DNA from: Microcystis panniformis FACHB-1757
GTDB lineage: Bacteria > Cyanobacteriota > Cyanobacteriia > Cyanobacteriales > Microcystaceae
Direction of reading: 5' to 3'
Assembly: GCF_001264245.1 (NCBI RefSeq)
Contig: NZ_CP011339.1
Coordinates: 3,348,001-3,412,000 of the forward strand
Length of the DNA: 64,000 bases
Made by a program: the position numbers and the translations under genes. Under the pieces are notes generated by a model. That model was not told the DNA's origin, made no database searches, and worked only from the letters and a program-made list of their open reading frames with translations. This document shows, piece by piece, positions 1 to 7,146 of this stretch (within the stretch, counting starts at the first letter, position 1; each line of letters opens with the position of its first letter).

Positions 1-189
1 GCAATCCTCTGGCAAATACAAGAATACGAAAATCAAGAAACTAAACCTCTCAATTGGACAGACTTTTATACGTCGAATAAATCCGATACTGATCAAGTGC
101 AGAAACAAAAAAATCAGCCAGCGATAGCATGGGCAAAATCTCGCTTGGAACAGTTAGAAAATCTGAGAAAAGTTAAGGGATGGGATTAA
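1..189 (+). CDS. 3' end of an unrecognised gene (partial)
   Basis: The frame is open from the window edge to a TAA at 187-189, giving the last 62 residues of a hydrophilic, Gln/Lys-rich protein that ends in RLEQLENLRKVKGWD. I do not recognise it. It sits 4 nt upstream of a decayed PIN-domain toxin in the same direction, the usual position of an antitoxin, so it may be the partner gene. This is inference from position only. The 5' end lies outside the window. Confidence 0.5.
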   Translation, partial: AILWQIQEYENQETKPLNWTDFYTSNKSDTDQVQKQKNQPAIAWAKSRLEQLENLRKVKGWD

Positions 190-193
190 AAGA

Positions 194-633
194 GTGATTG
201 TAATTCTGGACTCTAACATTTTAAGCTTATTAGTAACCCCGCTCGGTGAAGACTGGCCAGAAGATCAAAAGTTATTTACAGAAGTTTATCAATGTACCGA
301 ATGGGTTTTATCGTCTGCTGGCAAGAGGAGCTTGTCTGACTTCATCTGATCTATGTGATTATGAGGTTAGACGAGAAGTAAAAGCGTGCAAGAATTAGAT
401 AAGTTAAGGAATGTAATTAAGTTTCAGAAAGTCAGTTTTATTTTACTACAAAAAGCCGCTTATCTTTGGGCTGAAAAGTTAAAGAAAATATTGATATAGA
501 TTGTATCCTATCGGCTCAATGGTCGCTACTCAAAGAAAAATATCCCAGTCGTCGGGTTATTATTGCCAGCAAAAATATCAAAGATTTCCAAAACATTACT
601 GATTGCTCCCTCTGGGAAGATATACATTATTAA
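194..633 (+). pseudogene. PIN-domain toxin, decayed by frameshifts
   Basis: A GTG at 194 opens with IVILDSNILSLLVTP, a typical PIN start with the first acidic residue. That frame stops near 350. A second frame carries LTSSDLCDYEVRRE, the region of the central acidic residue. A third frame from about 490 gives DIDCILSAQWSLL and then RRVIIASKNIKDFQNIT, the C-terminal PIN motif, ending at TAA 631-633. Read together the pieces cover a whole PIN protein of roughly 145 residues, broken by at least two indels. PIN toxins are RNases of type II toxin-antitoxin systems; this copy cannot make an intact protein. Confidence 0.75.
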
Positions 634-660
634 AGCGAAACCGCTTGCTTTTATTTTTTT
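633..660 (+). terminator. Possible intrinsic terminator after the PIN pseudogene
   Basis: AAGCG-AAAC-CGCTT forms a short stem followed by a T-rich run (TTTTATTTTTTT). The same hairpin recurs at 2116-2143 in the second copy of the repeat. The stem is only 5 bp, so strength is doubtful. Confidence 0.35.
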
Positions 661-769
661 CAATAATAATTATAGATCCAAAACAATCTATTTGCCACCC
701 GAAAAATTCTTGATCAATAGGACTCGATCGAGGATAATTAGAGAAAGTATCTTTGCTGGTGAAATTGAG

Positions 770-811
770 CTTTACTTTGTCTAGGAAAAACCTGCCTTAG
801 ACAAAGTAAAG
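770..811 (+). other. 14-bp inverted repeat inside leader copy A
   Basis: CTTTACTTTGTCTA at 770-783 is the reverse complement of TAGACAAAGTAAAG at 798-811. In the functional leader (copy B, about 2250-2292) the left arm differs and only a 7-bp stem (GTCTAGG/CCTAGAC) remains. It could be an RNA hairpin in the leader. Confidence 0.6.
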
Positions 812-838
812 ATCAGAAAATCCTACACCATGGATACT

Positions 839-916
839 CTAACGGTCGTGCGGTGCGCCAAACCCAACGGTTAAGGTGTTACCCATTGGATCATAATAAA
901 CGTTTACTTCTGCCAT
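839..916 (-). pseudogene. N-terminal fragment of a DUF2283-like protein
   Basis: Reading the minus strand from ATG at 916 gives MAEVNVYYDPMGNTLTVGF and then a stop after 25 codons. The YDP...N.L.V pattern resembles the start of DUF2283 proteins, small cyanobacterial proteins often found beside toxin genes. The frame ends exactly where the truncated mrp leader repeat begins, so the rest of the gene was lost at that junction. The family call rests on a short stretch. Confidence 0.5.
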
Positions 917-930
917 TTTTGTCTGATTAA

Positions 931-1317
931 TTATAAGGTTGTAATGATTGGGTAGGAGCGAATTTTTTGGTCAACTGTAATAATGATTAAATCATTTTGG
1001 ATTGCTTGACAAATTAGCAGTCTATCAAAGGGATCACGATGCAAGGGAGGTAATTTCATTAAATAGGCGATGCTTTCTTCATCAATCGTTAAACTCGCTA
1101 TTTGATGGCGATCGCGTTGTTTGGGCAGATAAACTTCTGGTGATTCTGGCAAGGGAAGTTTACCTAATTGATATTTAATAATGGCTTCCCAGATGGAGGC
1201 TACACTTAAATATACGCTATTTTTAGCGTCTTTAATGGCATCACAAAAATCTTGTGAAAGTTGAGGATCTCCATTAAGAAACCAGAGAAAGATATGAGTA
1301 TCGAGTAAAAGTCGCAT
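931..1317 (-). CDS. VapC-like PIN-domain toxin
   Basis: This 128-residue protein has the PIN fold signature: MRLLLDTHIFLW with Asp6, SIWEAIIK with Glu44, and HRDPFDRLLI with Asp95 and Asp98, followed by IITVDQKIRSYP. These acidic residues would bind the metal of a ribonuclease that cleaves RNA when released from its antitoxin. Length is normal for the family. It lies 5 nt downstream of a small gene whose product looks like the antitoxin, so the two are probably one transcript. All catalytic residues are present and it appears intact. Confidence 0.88.
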   Translation of the reverse strand: MRLLLDTHIFLWFLNGDPQLSQDFCDAIKDAKNSVYLSVASIWEAIIKYQLGKLPLPESPEVYLPKQRDRHQIASLTIDEESIAYLMKLPPLHRDPFDRLLICQAIQNDLIIITVDQKIRSYPIITTL

Positions 1318-1322
1318 GATTT

Positions 1323-1547
1323 TTATAAAGGGTTTTCAAAGTCCTGTAGGATTTCATCGGGTAAGGGATCGTCAAAGTCAGCAGGAACGGTAAATTCTCC
1401 TTGACAGAGGGCGTAGGGTCTAGGCGTTTTTGGCTCTTTTTGTTGATTCCTTCTGGCTTGGGTAAATAATAAAAAGTCAAGCAGTTCTTCAACAATTTCT
1501 TCGGAGATTTGAGATATTTCTTGGATCAGTCTTTCTCTAGTTGTCAT
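1323..1547 (-). CDS. DUF2281-like antitoxin of the VapC-like toxin
   Basis: This 74-residue protein starts MTTRERLIQEISQISEEIVEEL and continues LDFLLFTQ, the helical start typical of DUF2281-type antitoxins that precede PIN toxins in cyanobacteria. The acidic C-terminal half (PADFDDPLPDEILQDFENPL) would wrap the toxin. The stop is 5 nt from the toxin start. AAGGAGC stands just upstream of the ATG on the minus strand (about 1556-1562), a good ribosome binding site. Function is inferred from family and gene order. Confidence 0.75.
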   Translation of the reverse strand: MTTRERLIQEISQISEEIVEELLDFLLFTQARRNQQKEPKTPRPYALCQGEFTVPADFDDPLPDEILQDFENPL

Positions 1548-1731
1548 TAGGTTTGCTCCTTTTAAGGTTGAATATTTAAGATTTGACGTTGTTGATTATT
1601 ACGGCGATCGAGTTCTTGCTTAAGGGTTTCTTTTGTTATCGTTGGCATTCAATTTTTCTTGGCGGTCTAATTGCGGGAAATAGCTCTTATAACAGTATAG
1701 CTATTGGTTTGGCGGTTTTGGTCATTTACAT

Positions 1732-2115
1732 AGGGTTTTCTGAATAATGGTAAAACCCTTTTAAAATAAGGCGGCTCTTCTGGTTTCTGTGTGGAAACTA
1801 GGTCTATACTGATAGAATATCCGCAAAATAGTCCTAAAAGTCTTTCCCAGTAAACATTTCACGATTCCATAAGCAAAAATTATCACACAAAGTCGAGAAG
1901 AGCCATAAGGCTTTTGACCTGTTAAAATCCGATGTTAGTGCCAGACAATCGGATTGGGACTCTCAAAAACCTTTTGAAAAATCTGGGAACGAGACGCATT
2001 CATTCCTTTAAGTGTGTCAATCTATTCTAGGGCTACAGAATTGGCTCCTTTATAAGCTTGGTTAAAGGCTACAAACACAGTTGAAAAAACTGCGATTGCC
2101 ACCTTCATACCAAAC
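1732..2115 (-). mobile_element. IS remnant (transposase C-terminus and one end)
   Basis: The plus strand starts with a terminal repeat AGGGTTTTCTGAATAATGG at 1732. Further on, the minus strand encodes a run ending SQIFQKVFESPNPIVWH at a stop near 1936, which matches CKVFESPNPIFLH next to the remnant at 25741-25958. Upstream of this the minus frame continues with one TAG. So this is the tail of a transposase plus its right end, with the rest deleted. It lies between the VapBC-like pair and leader copy B. No intact gene is present between 1548 and 2310. Confidence 0.65.
1773..1904. mobile_element. 132-bp MITE with ISL3-like ends, nested in the IS remnant
   Basis: The ends are GGCTCTTCT at 1773-1781 and its exact complement AGAAGAGCC at 1896-1904, followed inward by GTGTG/CACAC after a 7-nt spacer. 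The element is flanked by ATAAGGC at 1766-1772 and again at 1905-1911, a perfect 7-bp target duplication. The related remnant at 25741-25958 has the uninterrupted site (AAAATAAAGCTTTTGACC). It has no coding capacity. GGCTCTTC-type ends are known from ISL3 family elements, so it was probably moved in trans. Confidence 0.85.
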
Positions 2116-2310
2116 AAGCGAAACCGCTTGCTTTTATTTTTTTCAATAATAATTATAGATCCAAAACAATCTATTTGCCACCCGAAAAATTCTTGATCAA
2201 TAGGACTCGATCGAGGATAATTAGAAAAAGTATCTTTGCTGGTGAAATTGAGCAGATTAGTCTAGGAAAACCCTGCCCTAGACAAAGTAAAGATCAGAAA
2301 ATCCTACACC
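2116..2310 (+). promoter_or_regulatory. Leader/promoter region of the mrp operon (copy B)
   Basis: This is the intact copy of the repeat that also occurs at 633-848. It carries the AAGCG hairpin, the palindrome CTCGATCGAG near 2205-2214 with the following GATAATTAGAAAAAGTAT, and a GTCTAGG/CCTAGAC hairpin near 2257-2285. The CTCGATCGAG block recurs upstream of mrpC at 3836-3888. Three copies upstream of mrp sequence suggest a regulatory role, but no promoter consensus is convincing. Confidence 0.45.
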
Positions 2311-3777
2311 ATGAATACTCTAACGATCGCTTGGATAGTCGTTCCCTTTTTGAGCGGCTTTATTGGCTATTTACTGTCTCGCTGGGCTAAATATCTGTCC
2401 TTAATTACTTCTGTTATCTCTCTCGCCTATTCTCTCCTTCTATTTAGCCAATCCTCCCCCATAACCCTCAACCTACTGGATAATTATGGCGTGAAACTGG
2501 TAGCCGATCAGTTAAGTGCCTATTTTATCCTCACTAATGCCCTGGTGACGATGGCAGTTATTTTTTATAACTGGGAAAGTAGCAAAACCGCCTTTTTTTA
2601 CGCCCAAGCTATCATTCTCCACGGCAGCATTAATTCTGTCTTCGTCTGTGAGGATTTTATTAGCGTTTACGTTGCCTTAGAAGTAATTAGTATTGCCGCT
2701 TTTCTGGTGATTGCCTACCCTCGCAGCGATCGCTCTCTCTGGGTTGCCCTGCGTTATCTGTTTATCAGCAATGTGGCGATGTTATTTTACCTTATTGGCG
2801 CAGTTTTAGTCTATAAAGCCAATAATTCCTTTGCTTTTGCTGGTTTAAAGGGCGCACCTCCCGAAGCCTTGGCTTTAATCTTCATGGGATTATTAGTCAA
2901 AGGGGGAATCTTTGTCTCGGGATTATGGCTACCGATGACACACTCGGAATCGGAAACCTCCGTCTCGGCGCTGATGTCGGGGGTGGTGGTAAAAGCTGGC
3001 ATTTTTCCCCTCCTGCGCTGTGCTTTAATCCTAGAGGATTTGGATGGACTAATTCGGCTTTTGGGGGTGCTAACGGCGATTTTTGGCGTATCCTACGCAG
3101 TTTTTGAAAAGGATAGCAAGCGGATGTTAGCCTTTAGCACGATCGTGCAGCTGGGTTTTATTTTGGCTGCCCCACCGGTAAGCGGTTTTTATACCCTTAC
3201 CCACGGATTAGTTAAATCTTCCCTATTTCTATTAGTGGGAGTTTTACCCAGTCGCAATTTTAAAGAATTACAGCAACAAGCGATCCCTAATTCCCTCTGG
3301 ATTGCTATTGTTATCGCCAGTTTTTCCATCTCTGGATTCCCCTTATTATCCGGTTTTGGGGCGAAAGCGTTAACGATGAAAAATTTATTACCTTGGCAAG
3401 AGGTAGCCATCAATTTAGCAGCCGTAGGTACAGCGATCGCCACTGCCAAATTTATCTTTTTACCCCACGCAAAAGTTACCACTGGGAGAAAGTTAACCTT
3501 GAGTGGATGGTTAGGAATAATACTATTGTTAACTGCCTTGTTTATAGCCAATGCTGTCTATTTCGATGCCTACAACCTGGGAAATATCAGCAAAGCTTTA
3601 GGGATTATTGCTATCGGTTGGGGGTTGTATCTAGGGATATTTAAAAAGCTGTCCTTACAATTATCAAAAGCTGGGGAACAATTTGATAATCTCGTCGGTA
3701 TGATGGCTGTTATGTTAATGCTTTTGTTTTCTTTAATCCTAGCCCAATTAGCTCCCTCATTCCTAGCTTTTAGCTAA
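2311..3777 (+). CDS. mrpD1: Mrp antiporter subunit D, first copy (NdhD-like)
   Basis: This 488-residue membrane protein belongs to the proton-conducting family shared by NuoL/M/N and Mrp/Mnh antiporters. It has about 14 hydrophobic segments, a conserved Lys in LLVKGGIFVSGLWLP, and the THSESETSVSALMSGVVVKAG stretch, of which HSE and VVVKAG are family hallmarks, plus HGLVKSSLF. It would be a membrane subunit of a multisubunit Na+/H+ antiporter. The order D-C-D-E-F-G matches the cyanobacterial mrp cluster in which two D-type genes flank C. The central 2414-3134 is almost identical to 4368-5088 in mrpD2 while both ends of the gene differ, pointing to gene conversion. Confidence 0.88.
   Translation: MNTLTIAWIVVPFLSGFIGYLLSRWAKYLSLITSVISLAYSLLLFSQSSPITLNLLDNYGVKLVADQLSAYFILTNALVTMAVIFYNWESSKTAFFYAQAIILHGSINSVFVCEDFISVYVALEVISIAAFLVIAYPRSDRSLWVALRYLFISNVAMLFYLIGAVLVYKANNSFAFAGLKGAPPEALALIFMGLLVKGGIFVSGLWLPMTHSESETSVSALMSGVVVKAGIFPLLRCALILEDLDGLIRLLGVLTAIFGVSYAVFEKDSKRMLAFSTIVQLGFILAAPPVSGFYTLTHGLVKSSLFLLVGVLPSRNFKELQQQAIPNSLWIAIVIASFSISGFPLLSGFGAKALTMKNLLPWQEVAINLAAVGTAIATAKFIFLPHAKVTTGRKLTLSGWLGIILLLTALFIANAVYFDAYNLGNISKALGIIAIGWGLYLGIFKKLSLQLSKAGEQFDNLVGMMAVMLMLLFSLILAQLAPSFLAFS
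2414..3134 (+). repeat. Conversion tract shared with mrpD2 (4368-5088)
   Basis: These 721 bp align without gaps to 4368-5088 (offset 1954), with about five mismatches visible by eye. Sequence on both sides diverges sharply, including at third codon positions. The abrupt edges inside two otherwise diverged paralogues indicate recent gene conversion. Confidence 0.9.
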
Positions 3778-3835
3778 TACTAACTATAGATCTTCACCAA
3801 TTTACCGATTATTCAAGGGAGAAGCGGCAAAGCCT

Positions 3836-3888
3836 GAGAATTTTTTGATCAATTGGGACTCGATCGAGGATAATTAGAAAAAGTATTT
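3836..3888 (+). promoter_or_regulatory. Third copy of the mrp leader block, upstream of mrpC
   Basis: TTGATCAATTGGGACTCGAT, continuing CGAGGATAATTAG and AAAAAGTAT, repeats the block found at about 703-750 and 2186-2233. It lies 33 nt upstream of the mrpC GTG, so the C-D2-E-F-G part of the cluster may have its own promoter or RNA element. The palindrome CTCGATCGAG is its core. Function is inferred from position. Confidence 0.5.
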
Positions 3889-3920
3889 TGACTCATAACC
3901 AAATCTAATCAAGAAGCCCA

Positions 3921-4268
3921 GTGACGATTCCCCTGCTAGAGTTGTTTGTATTCGCCACCGTTTTGTGCGGATTTTTAGGAACATTCCTGAAAAAAAACTT
4001 AATCATGAAGATTATCGCCATGGATGTCATGAGTACCGGCGTTATCGCCTACTATGTGGTGATTTCTTCCCGTGACGGTTTATTTACTCCCATCCTCGGT
4101 ACAGTTAAACAGCAAAATTACGCCGATCCTGTACCCCAAGCAGTGATTTTAACAGCGATCGTCATCGGTTTTTCGATTCAGGCGTTAATGCTGGTGGGAG
4201 TGATGAAATTAGCCAAAGATAACCCCACCCTCGACAGCAGCGAGATAGAAAAAAATAACACACCATGA
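3921..4268 (+). CDS. mrpC: Mrp antiporter subunit C (MnhC/NuoK-like)
   Basis: This 115-residue protein has three hydrophobic segments and matches the small NuoK-like C subunit: LFVFATVLCGFLGTFL, the MDVMSTGVIAYYVV region, and YADPVPQAVILTAIVIGFSI. The PxPQAxxLTAIVIG pattern is the family signature. The start is GTG at 3921; no ATG gives the first membrane segment. It overlaps mrpD2 by 4 nt (ATGA), so the two are translationally coupled. It would sit in the cytoplasmic or thylakoid membrane as part of the antiporter. Confidence 0.88.
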   Translation: MTIPLLELFVFATVLCGFLGTFLKKNLIMKIIAMDVMSTGVIAYYVVISSRDGLFTPILGTVKQQNYADPVPQAVILTAIVIGFSIQALMLVGVMKLAKDNPTLDSSEIEKNNTP

Positions 4269-5701
4269 ATACTTTAACGATCGCTTGGATAAGTTTACCC
4301 TTTTTGATCGGCTTTATCATCTATTTATTGCCCCGATTAGACAAATATCTGGCTCTCGCCGCCACTATTATCTCTCTCGCCTATTCTCTCCTTCTATTTA
4401 GCCAATCCTCCCCCATAACCCTCAACCTACTGGATAATTATGGCGTGAAACTGGTAGCCGATCAGTTAAGTGCCTATTTTATCCTCACCAATGCCCTGGT
4501 GACGATGGCAGTTATTTTTTATAACTGGGAAAGTAGCAAAACCGCCTTTTTTTACGCCCAAGCTATCATTCTCCACGGCAGCATTAATTCTGTCTTTCTC
4601 TGTGAAGATTTTATTAGCGTTTACGTTGCCTTAGAAGTAATTAGTATTGCCGCTTTTCTGGTGATTGCCTATCCTCGCAGCGATCGCTCTCTCTGGGTTG
4701 CCCTGCGTTATCTGTTTATCAGCAATGTGGCGATGTTATTTTACCTTATTGGCGCAGTTTTAGTCTATAAAGCCAATAATTCCTTTGCTTTTGCTGGTTT
4801 AAAGGGCGCACCTCCCGAAGCCTTGGCTTTAATCTTCATGGGATTATTAGTCAAAGGGGGAATCTTTGTCTCGGGATTATGGCTACCGATGACACACTCG
4901 GAATCGGAAACCTCCGTCTCGGCGCTGATGTCGGGGGTGGTGGTAAAAGCTGGCATTTTTCCCCTCCTGCGCTGTGCTTTAATCCTAGAGGATTTGGATG
5001 GACTAATTCGGCTTTTGGGGGTGCTAACGGCGATTTTTGGCGTATCCTACGCAGTTTTTGAAAAGGATAGCAAGCGGATGTTAGCCTTCCATACTATTTC
5101 CCAGTTAGGTTTTATTTTAGCCGCCCCGGTAGTCAGTGGTTTTTATACCCTTACCCACGGTTTAGTTAAATCTTGCCTATTTCTGTTAGCGGGAGTTTTA
5201 CCCAGTCGCAATTTTAAAGAATTACAGCAACAATCGATCCCTAATTCCCTCTGGATTGCCCTAGTGGTTGCTAGTTTTTCTATCTCTGGATTCCCCCTAT
5301 TATCCGGTTTTGGAGCGAAAGCGTTAACGATGAAAAATTTAGTCCCCTGGCAAGAGATTATGATCAATCTTGTGGCGGTGGGGACGGCGATTTCCTTTGC
5401 TAAATTTATCTTTTTACCCCACGCCGGTGGCGAAAGTAAACAGAAGCTAACTATCGGTTTCTGGATAGCAATAATTCTGCTCCTTGCCGCCCTATTTTTA
5501 TCCAATGCTGTCTATGTTGAAGCTTATAATATCCTCAATATTATCAAAGCTTTAGCCGTCATCGGTGCCGGGTGGTGGTTATATCTGGGAGTTTTCAAAA
5601 AGTTATCCCTAAAGTTATCGCGGGTCTGGGAACAATTTGATCATCTCGTCGGGATGATGAGTATAATGTTAGTTCTATTATTTTGGATGGTCTTAGCATG
5701 A
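4265..5701 (+). CDS. mrpD2: Mrp antiporter subunit D, second copy (NdhD-like)
   Basis: A 478-residue paralogue of the product of 2311-3777 with the same antiporter-family segments, including LLVKGGIFVSGLWLP, HSESE and HGLVKSCLF. It begins MNTLTIAWISLPFLIGF, coupled to mrpC by ATGA, and ends with an ATGA overlap with mrpE. Residues of the middle half are practically the same as in the first copy because of the shared DNA tract 4368-5088; the N-terminus and the last third differ normally. Two D-type subunits in one operon are a known arrangement of cyanobacterial Mrp systems. Confidence 0.88.
   Translation: MNTLTIAWISLPFLIGFIIYLLPRLDKYLALAATIISLAYSLLLFSQSSPITLNLLDNYGVKLVADQLSAYFILTNALVTMAVIFYNWESSKTAFFYAQAIILHGSINSVFLCEDFISVYVALEVISIAAFLVIAYPRSDRSLWVALRYLFISNVAMLFYLIGAVLVYKANNSFAFAGLKGAPPEALALIFMGLLVKGGIFVSGLWLPMTHSESETSVSALMSGVVVKAGIFPLLRCALILEDLDGLIRLLGVLTAIFGVSYAVFEKDSKRMLAFHTISQLGFILAAPVVSGFYTLTHGLVKSCLFLLAGVLPSRNFKELQQQSIPNSLWIALVVASFSISGFPLLSGFGAKALTMKNLVPWQEIMINLVAVGTAISFAKFIFLPHAGGESKQKLTIGFWIAIILLLAALFLSNAVYVEAYNILNIIKALAVIGAGWWLYLGVFKKLSLKLSRVWEQFDHLVGMMSIMLVLLFWMVLA
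4368..5088 (+). repeat. Conversion tract shared with mrpD1 (2414-3134)
   Basis: Partner of the tract in mrpD1. Divergence resumes at 5089, where CCTTCCATACTATTTCC replaces CCTTTAGCACGATCGTG of the other copy. Confidence 0.9.
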
Positions 5702-6081
5702 TCGGACATATAATTCTGCGTTTAACTATGTGGTTTTTACTCACCGCTAATTTCACCCCTGCTAATATTATGATCGGGGTGGCTATTGCTTTTCTTTTGC
5801 CCCGTAATTTCGCCTCTAGCGAAACTTTAGGCGATTGGTTAAAGGTAATAATTAAAGTCTTTATAGCTATTCCCCAAGCTTATAAAGAAGCGTTTGAAAT
5901 TATCTTTCGTCCCCACAAGGAAGAAGAAATTATTTTCGAGAGAATTTCTGGTAAACGTTCACCCAGATTAGCTTTTTGGGATATATTTCTGATTACCTTT
6001 ACCCCGAAAACTATCGTCACCGAATACAAGGAAAATGAGGGTTATGAAGTTCATGTAATTAAACGGAGTTCCCAGGGATGA
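5698..6081 (+). CDS. mrpE: Mrp antiporter subunit E (MnhE)
   Basis: I place the start at ATG 5698, which overlaps the mrpD2 stop as ATGA; a TTG at 5683 is in frame but would overlap more. The 127-residue product has an N-terminal hydrophobic pair of helices (MIGHIILRLTMWFLLTANFT), then the cytosolic part with the IFRPHKEEEI and LITFTPKTIV segments. The TPGT/TPKT-like motif after a hydrophobic run is usual for MnhE. It is needed for assembly of the antiporter. It overlaps mrpF by ATGA. Confidence 0.88.
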   Translation: MIGHIILRLTMWFLLTANFTPANIMIGVAIAFLLPRNFASSETLGDWLKVIIKVFIAIPQAYKEAFEIIFRPHKEEEIIFERISGKRSPRLAFWDIFLITFTPKTIVTEYKENEGYEVHVIKRSSQG

Positions 6082-6329
6082 ATATTGTTCTCATTGCCAT
6101 GATTGTCGCTTTATTAATTCCCCTTTATGAAGTGGCAAGAAATGATGACATCTGGCAAAAAATGGCCGCCTTTGCCAGTGCTTCCAGTAAATCATCGATT
6201 ATTATTCTAGTGGTGTCAGTTCTGCGGGATGATTGGATGATTGGAGTGGTAGCAGTGATTATTCTCAGTGTCGGTAATGCCGGTTTTATGTTATTAGCAC
6301 AAATTCTTAAACGATTGAACGAATCATGA
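6078..6329 (+). CDS. mrpF: Mrp antiporter subunit F (MnhF)
   Basis: This 83-residue protein has three hydrophobic helices and matches the small F subunit in size and position. The segment LVVSVLRDDWMIGVVAVIIL matches the membrane helices seen in MnhF proteins. It overlaps both neighbours by 4 nt (ATGA at 6078 and at 6326), so the operon is tightly coupled. Confidence 0.82.
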   Translation: MNIVLIAMIVALLIPLYEVARNDDIWQKMAAFASASSKSSIIILVVSVLRDDWMIGVVAVIILSVGNAGFMLLAQILKRLNES

Positions 6330-6595
6330 TTGACATTTTCAGTTATATCTGCATCGCTATCGGAGTTTTTTTCTGGTTTTGGGGAACGGCGCATCTTTTA
6401 GACAAGCGCTCGGTATTATATAAATTACACGGTCTATCTGTCGCTGATACTTTGGGTTCCATGGCGATTATTTTCGGGCTACTTTTGAAAGTTCCCCAAA
6501 ATTGGCCTTTATTATTATTGGCAATAATTTCCCTAGCAATTTGGAACACCATGTTAGGCTACGTTTTAGCTTATACTTCTAGCGATCGAGAGTAA
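6326..6595 (+). CDS. mrpG: Mrp antiporter subunit G (MnhG)
   Basis: This 89-residue protein has three hydrophobic helices. GVFFWFWGTAHLLDKRSVLYKLHGLSVADTLGS contains the MnhG pattern in which a helix is followed by YxxLHxxxxxxTLG. It starts in an ATGA overlap with mrpF and ends 8 nt before the next gene. It is a structural subunit of the antiporter complex. Confidence 0.85.
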   Translation: MIDIFSYICIAIGVFFWFWGTAHLLDKRSVLYKLHGLSVADTLGSMAIIFGLLLKVPQNWPLLLLAIISLAIWNTMLGYVLAYTSSDRE

Positions 6596-6603
6596 AATTA
6601 AAG

Positions 6604-7146
6604 ATGAATGAAAGTTATCTCTATGTTATTGTTGCCCTCTTGCCTTTAACTGCGGCGATGGTGATGTTACAATCCAATCCCTACCAAGCTTTAGTAATTC
6701 GTGGAGTTTTGGGAGCAATAGCAGCCTTAGTTTATGCTTTATTAGGGGCAGCAGATGTATCTTTAACCGAAGCTTTGATGGGAACCATGTTAGCTGTAAC
6801 TCTCTACGCGGTGGCGATTCGTTCTTCTTTAGTGATGCGTTTAGGAGTAATTGCTGAGGAAAACGATACAGTTTTAGAACAGTTAAAAACTCAACTACAA
6901 ACGGTTTTAAGTAAACGTTTTATGCGTTTAGAATTAGTTGCCTACAGTGATAAACAAGCTTTGCAACAGGCACTTATGGATAAGGATGTTCATGCCGTCT
7001 GTATCCGTCAAGACAATCCAGAAACTATCCCCTACGAAATCACAATTAGATTACCCTATCTCTACGATATTTTTAAAAATGAATTAACGGCAGCCAACAC
7101 GATTTTAACTTGTATTGAAACCCCCAAATTAGAGGAGAAACACTAA
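6604..7146 (+). CDS. DUF4040 subunit (C-terminal part of MrpA, MbhD-like)
   Basis: This 180-residue protein has three or four N-terminal hydrophobic helices holding ALLGAADVSLTEALMGTML, the signature of the DUF4040/MbhD domain that in other bacteria is fused to the C-terminus of MrpA. The soluble tail (residues about 80-180) is variable. In cyanobacterial clusters the large MrpA is absent and its C-terminal pieces are separate genes, as here. Its stop overlaps the next start (TAATG). Confidence 0.82.
   Translation: MNESYLYVIVALLPLTAAMVMLQSNPYQALVIRGVLGAIAALVYALLGAADVSLTEALMGTMLAVTLYAVAIRSSLVMRLGVIAEENDTVLEQLKTQLQTVLSKRFMRLELVAYSDKQALQQALMDKDVHAVCIRQDNPETIPYEITIRLPYLYDIFKNELTAANTILTCIETPKLEEKH

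Larger units (their letters stand above)
633..848 (+). repeat. Truncated copy of the mrpD1 leader (copy A)
   Basis: This stretch matches 2116-2329, the DNA just upstream of and including the first codons of mrpD1, at an offset of about 1482. It includes a small AAGCG/CGCTT hairpin followed by T-rich sequence, the block CTCGATCGAGGATAATTAG, and an ATG followed by ACTCTAACG. Similarity ends a few codons into the gene, where a different, minus-strand coding fragment begins. So this is a displaced 5' end of the mrp operon that no longer drives the genes. Confidence 0.85.

Noticed and set aside
563..784. 73-codon plus-strand frame across the PIN pseudogene end and the leader repeat
   Set aside because: It is out of frame with the PIN motifs and runs through a hairpin and a repeat; no protein-like features.
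2811..3107. Two small frames on both strands inside mrpD1, repeated in mrpD2
   Set aside because: They are shadows of the conversion tract; their conservation follows from the mrpD coding sequence.
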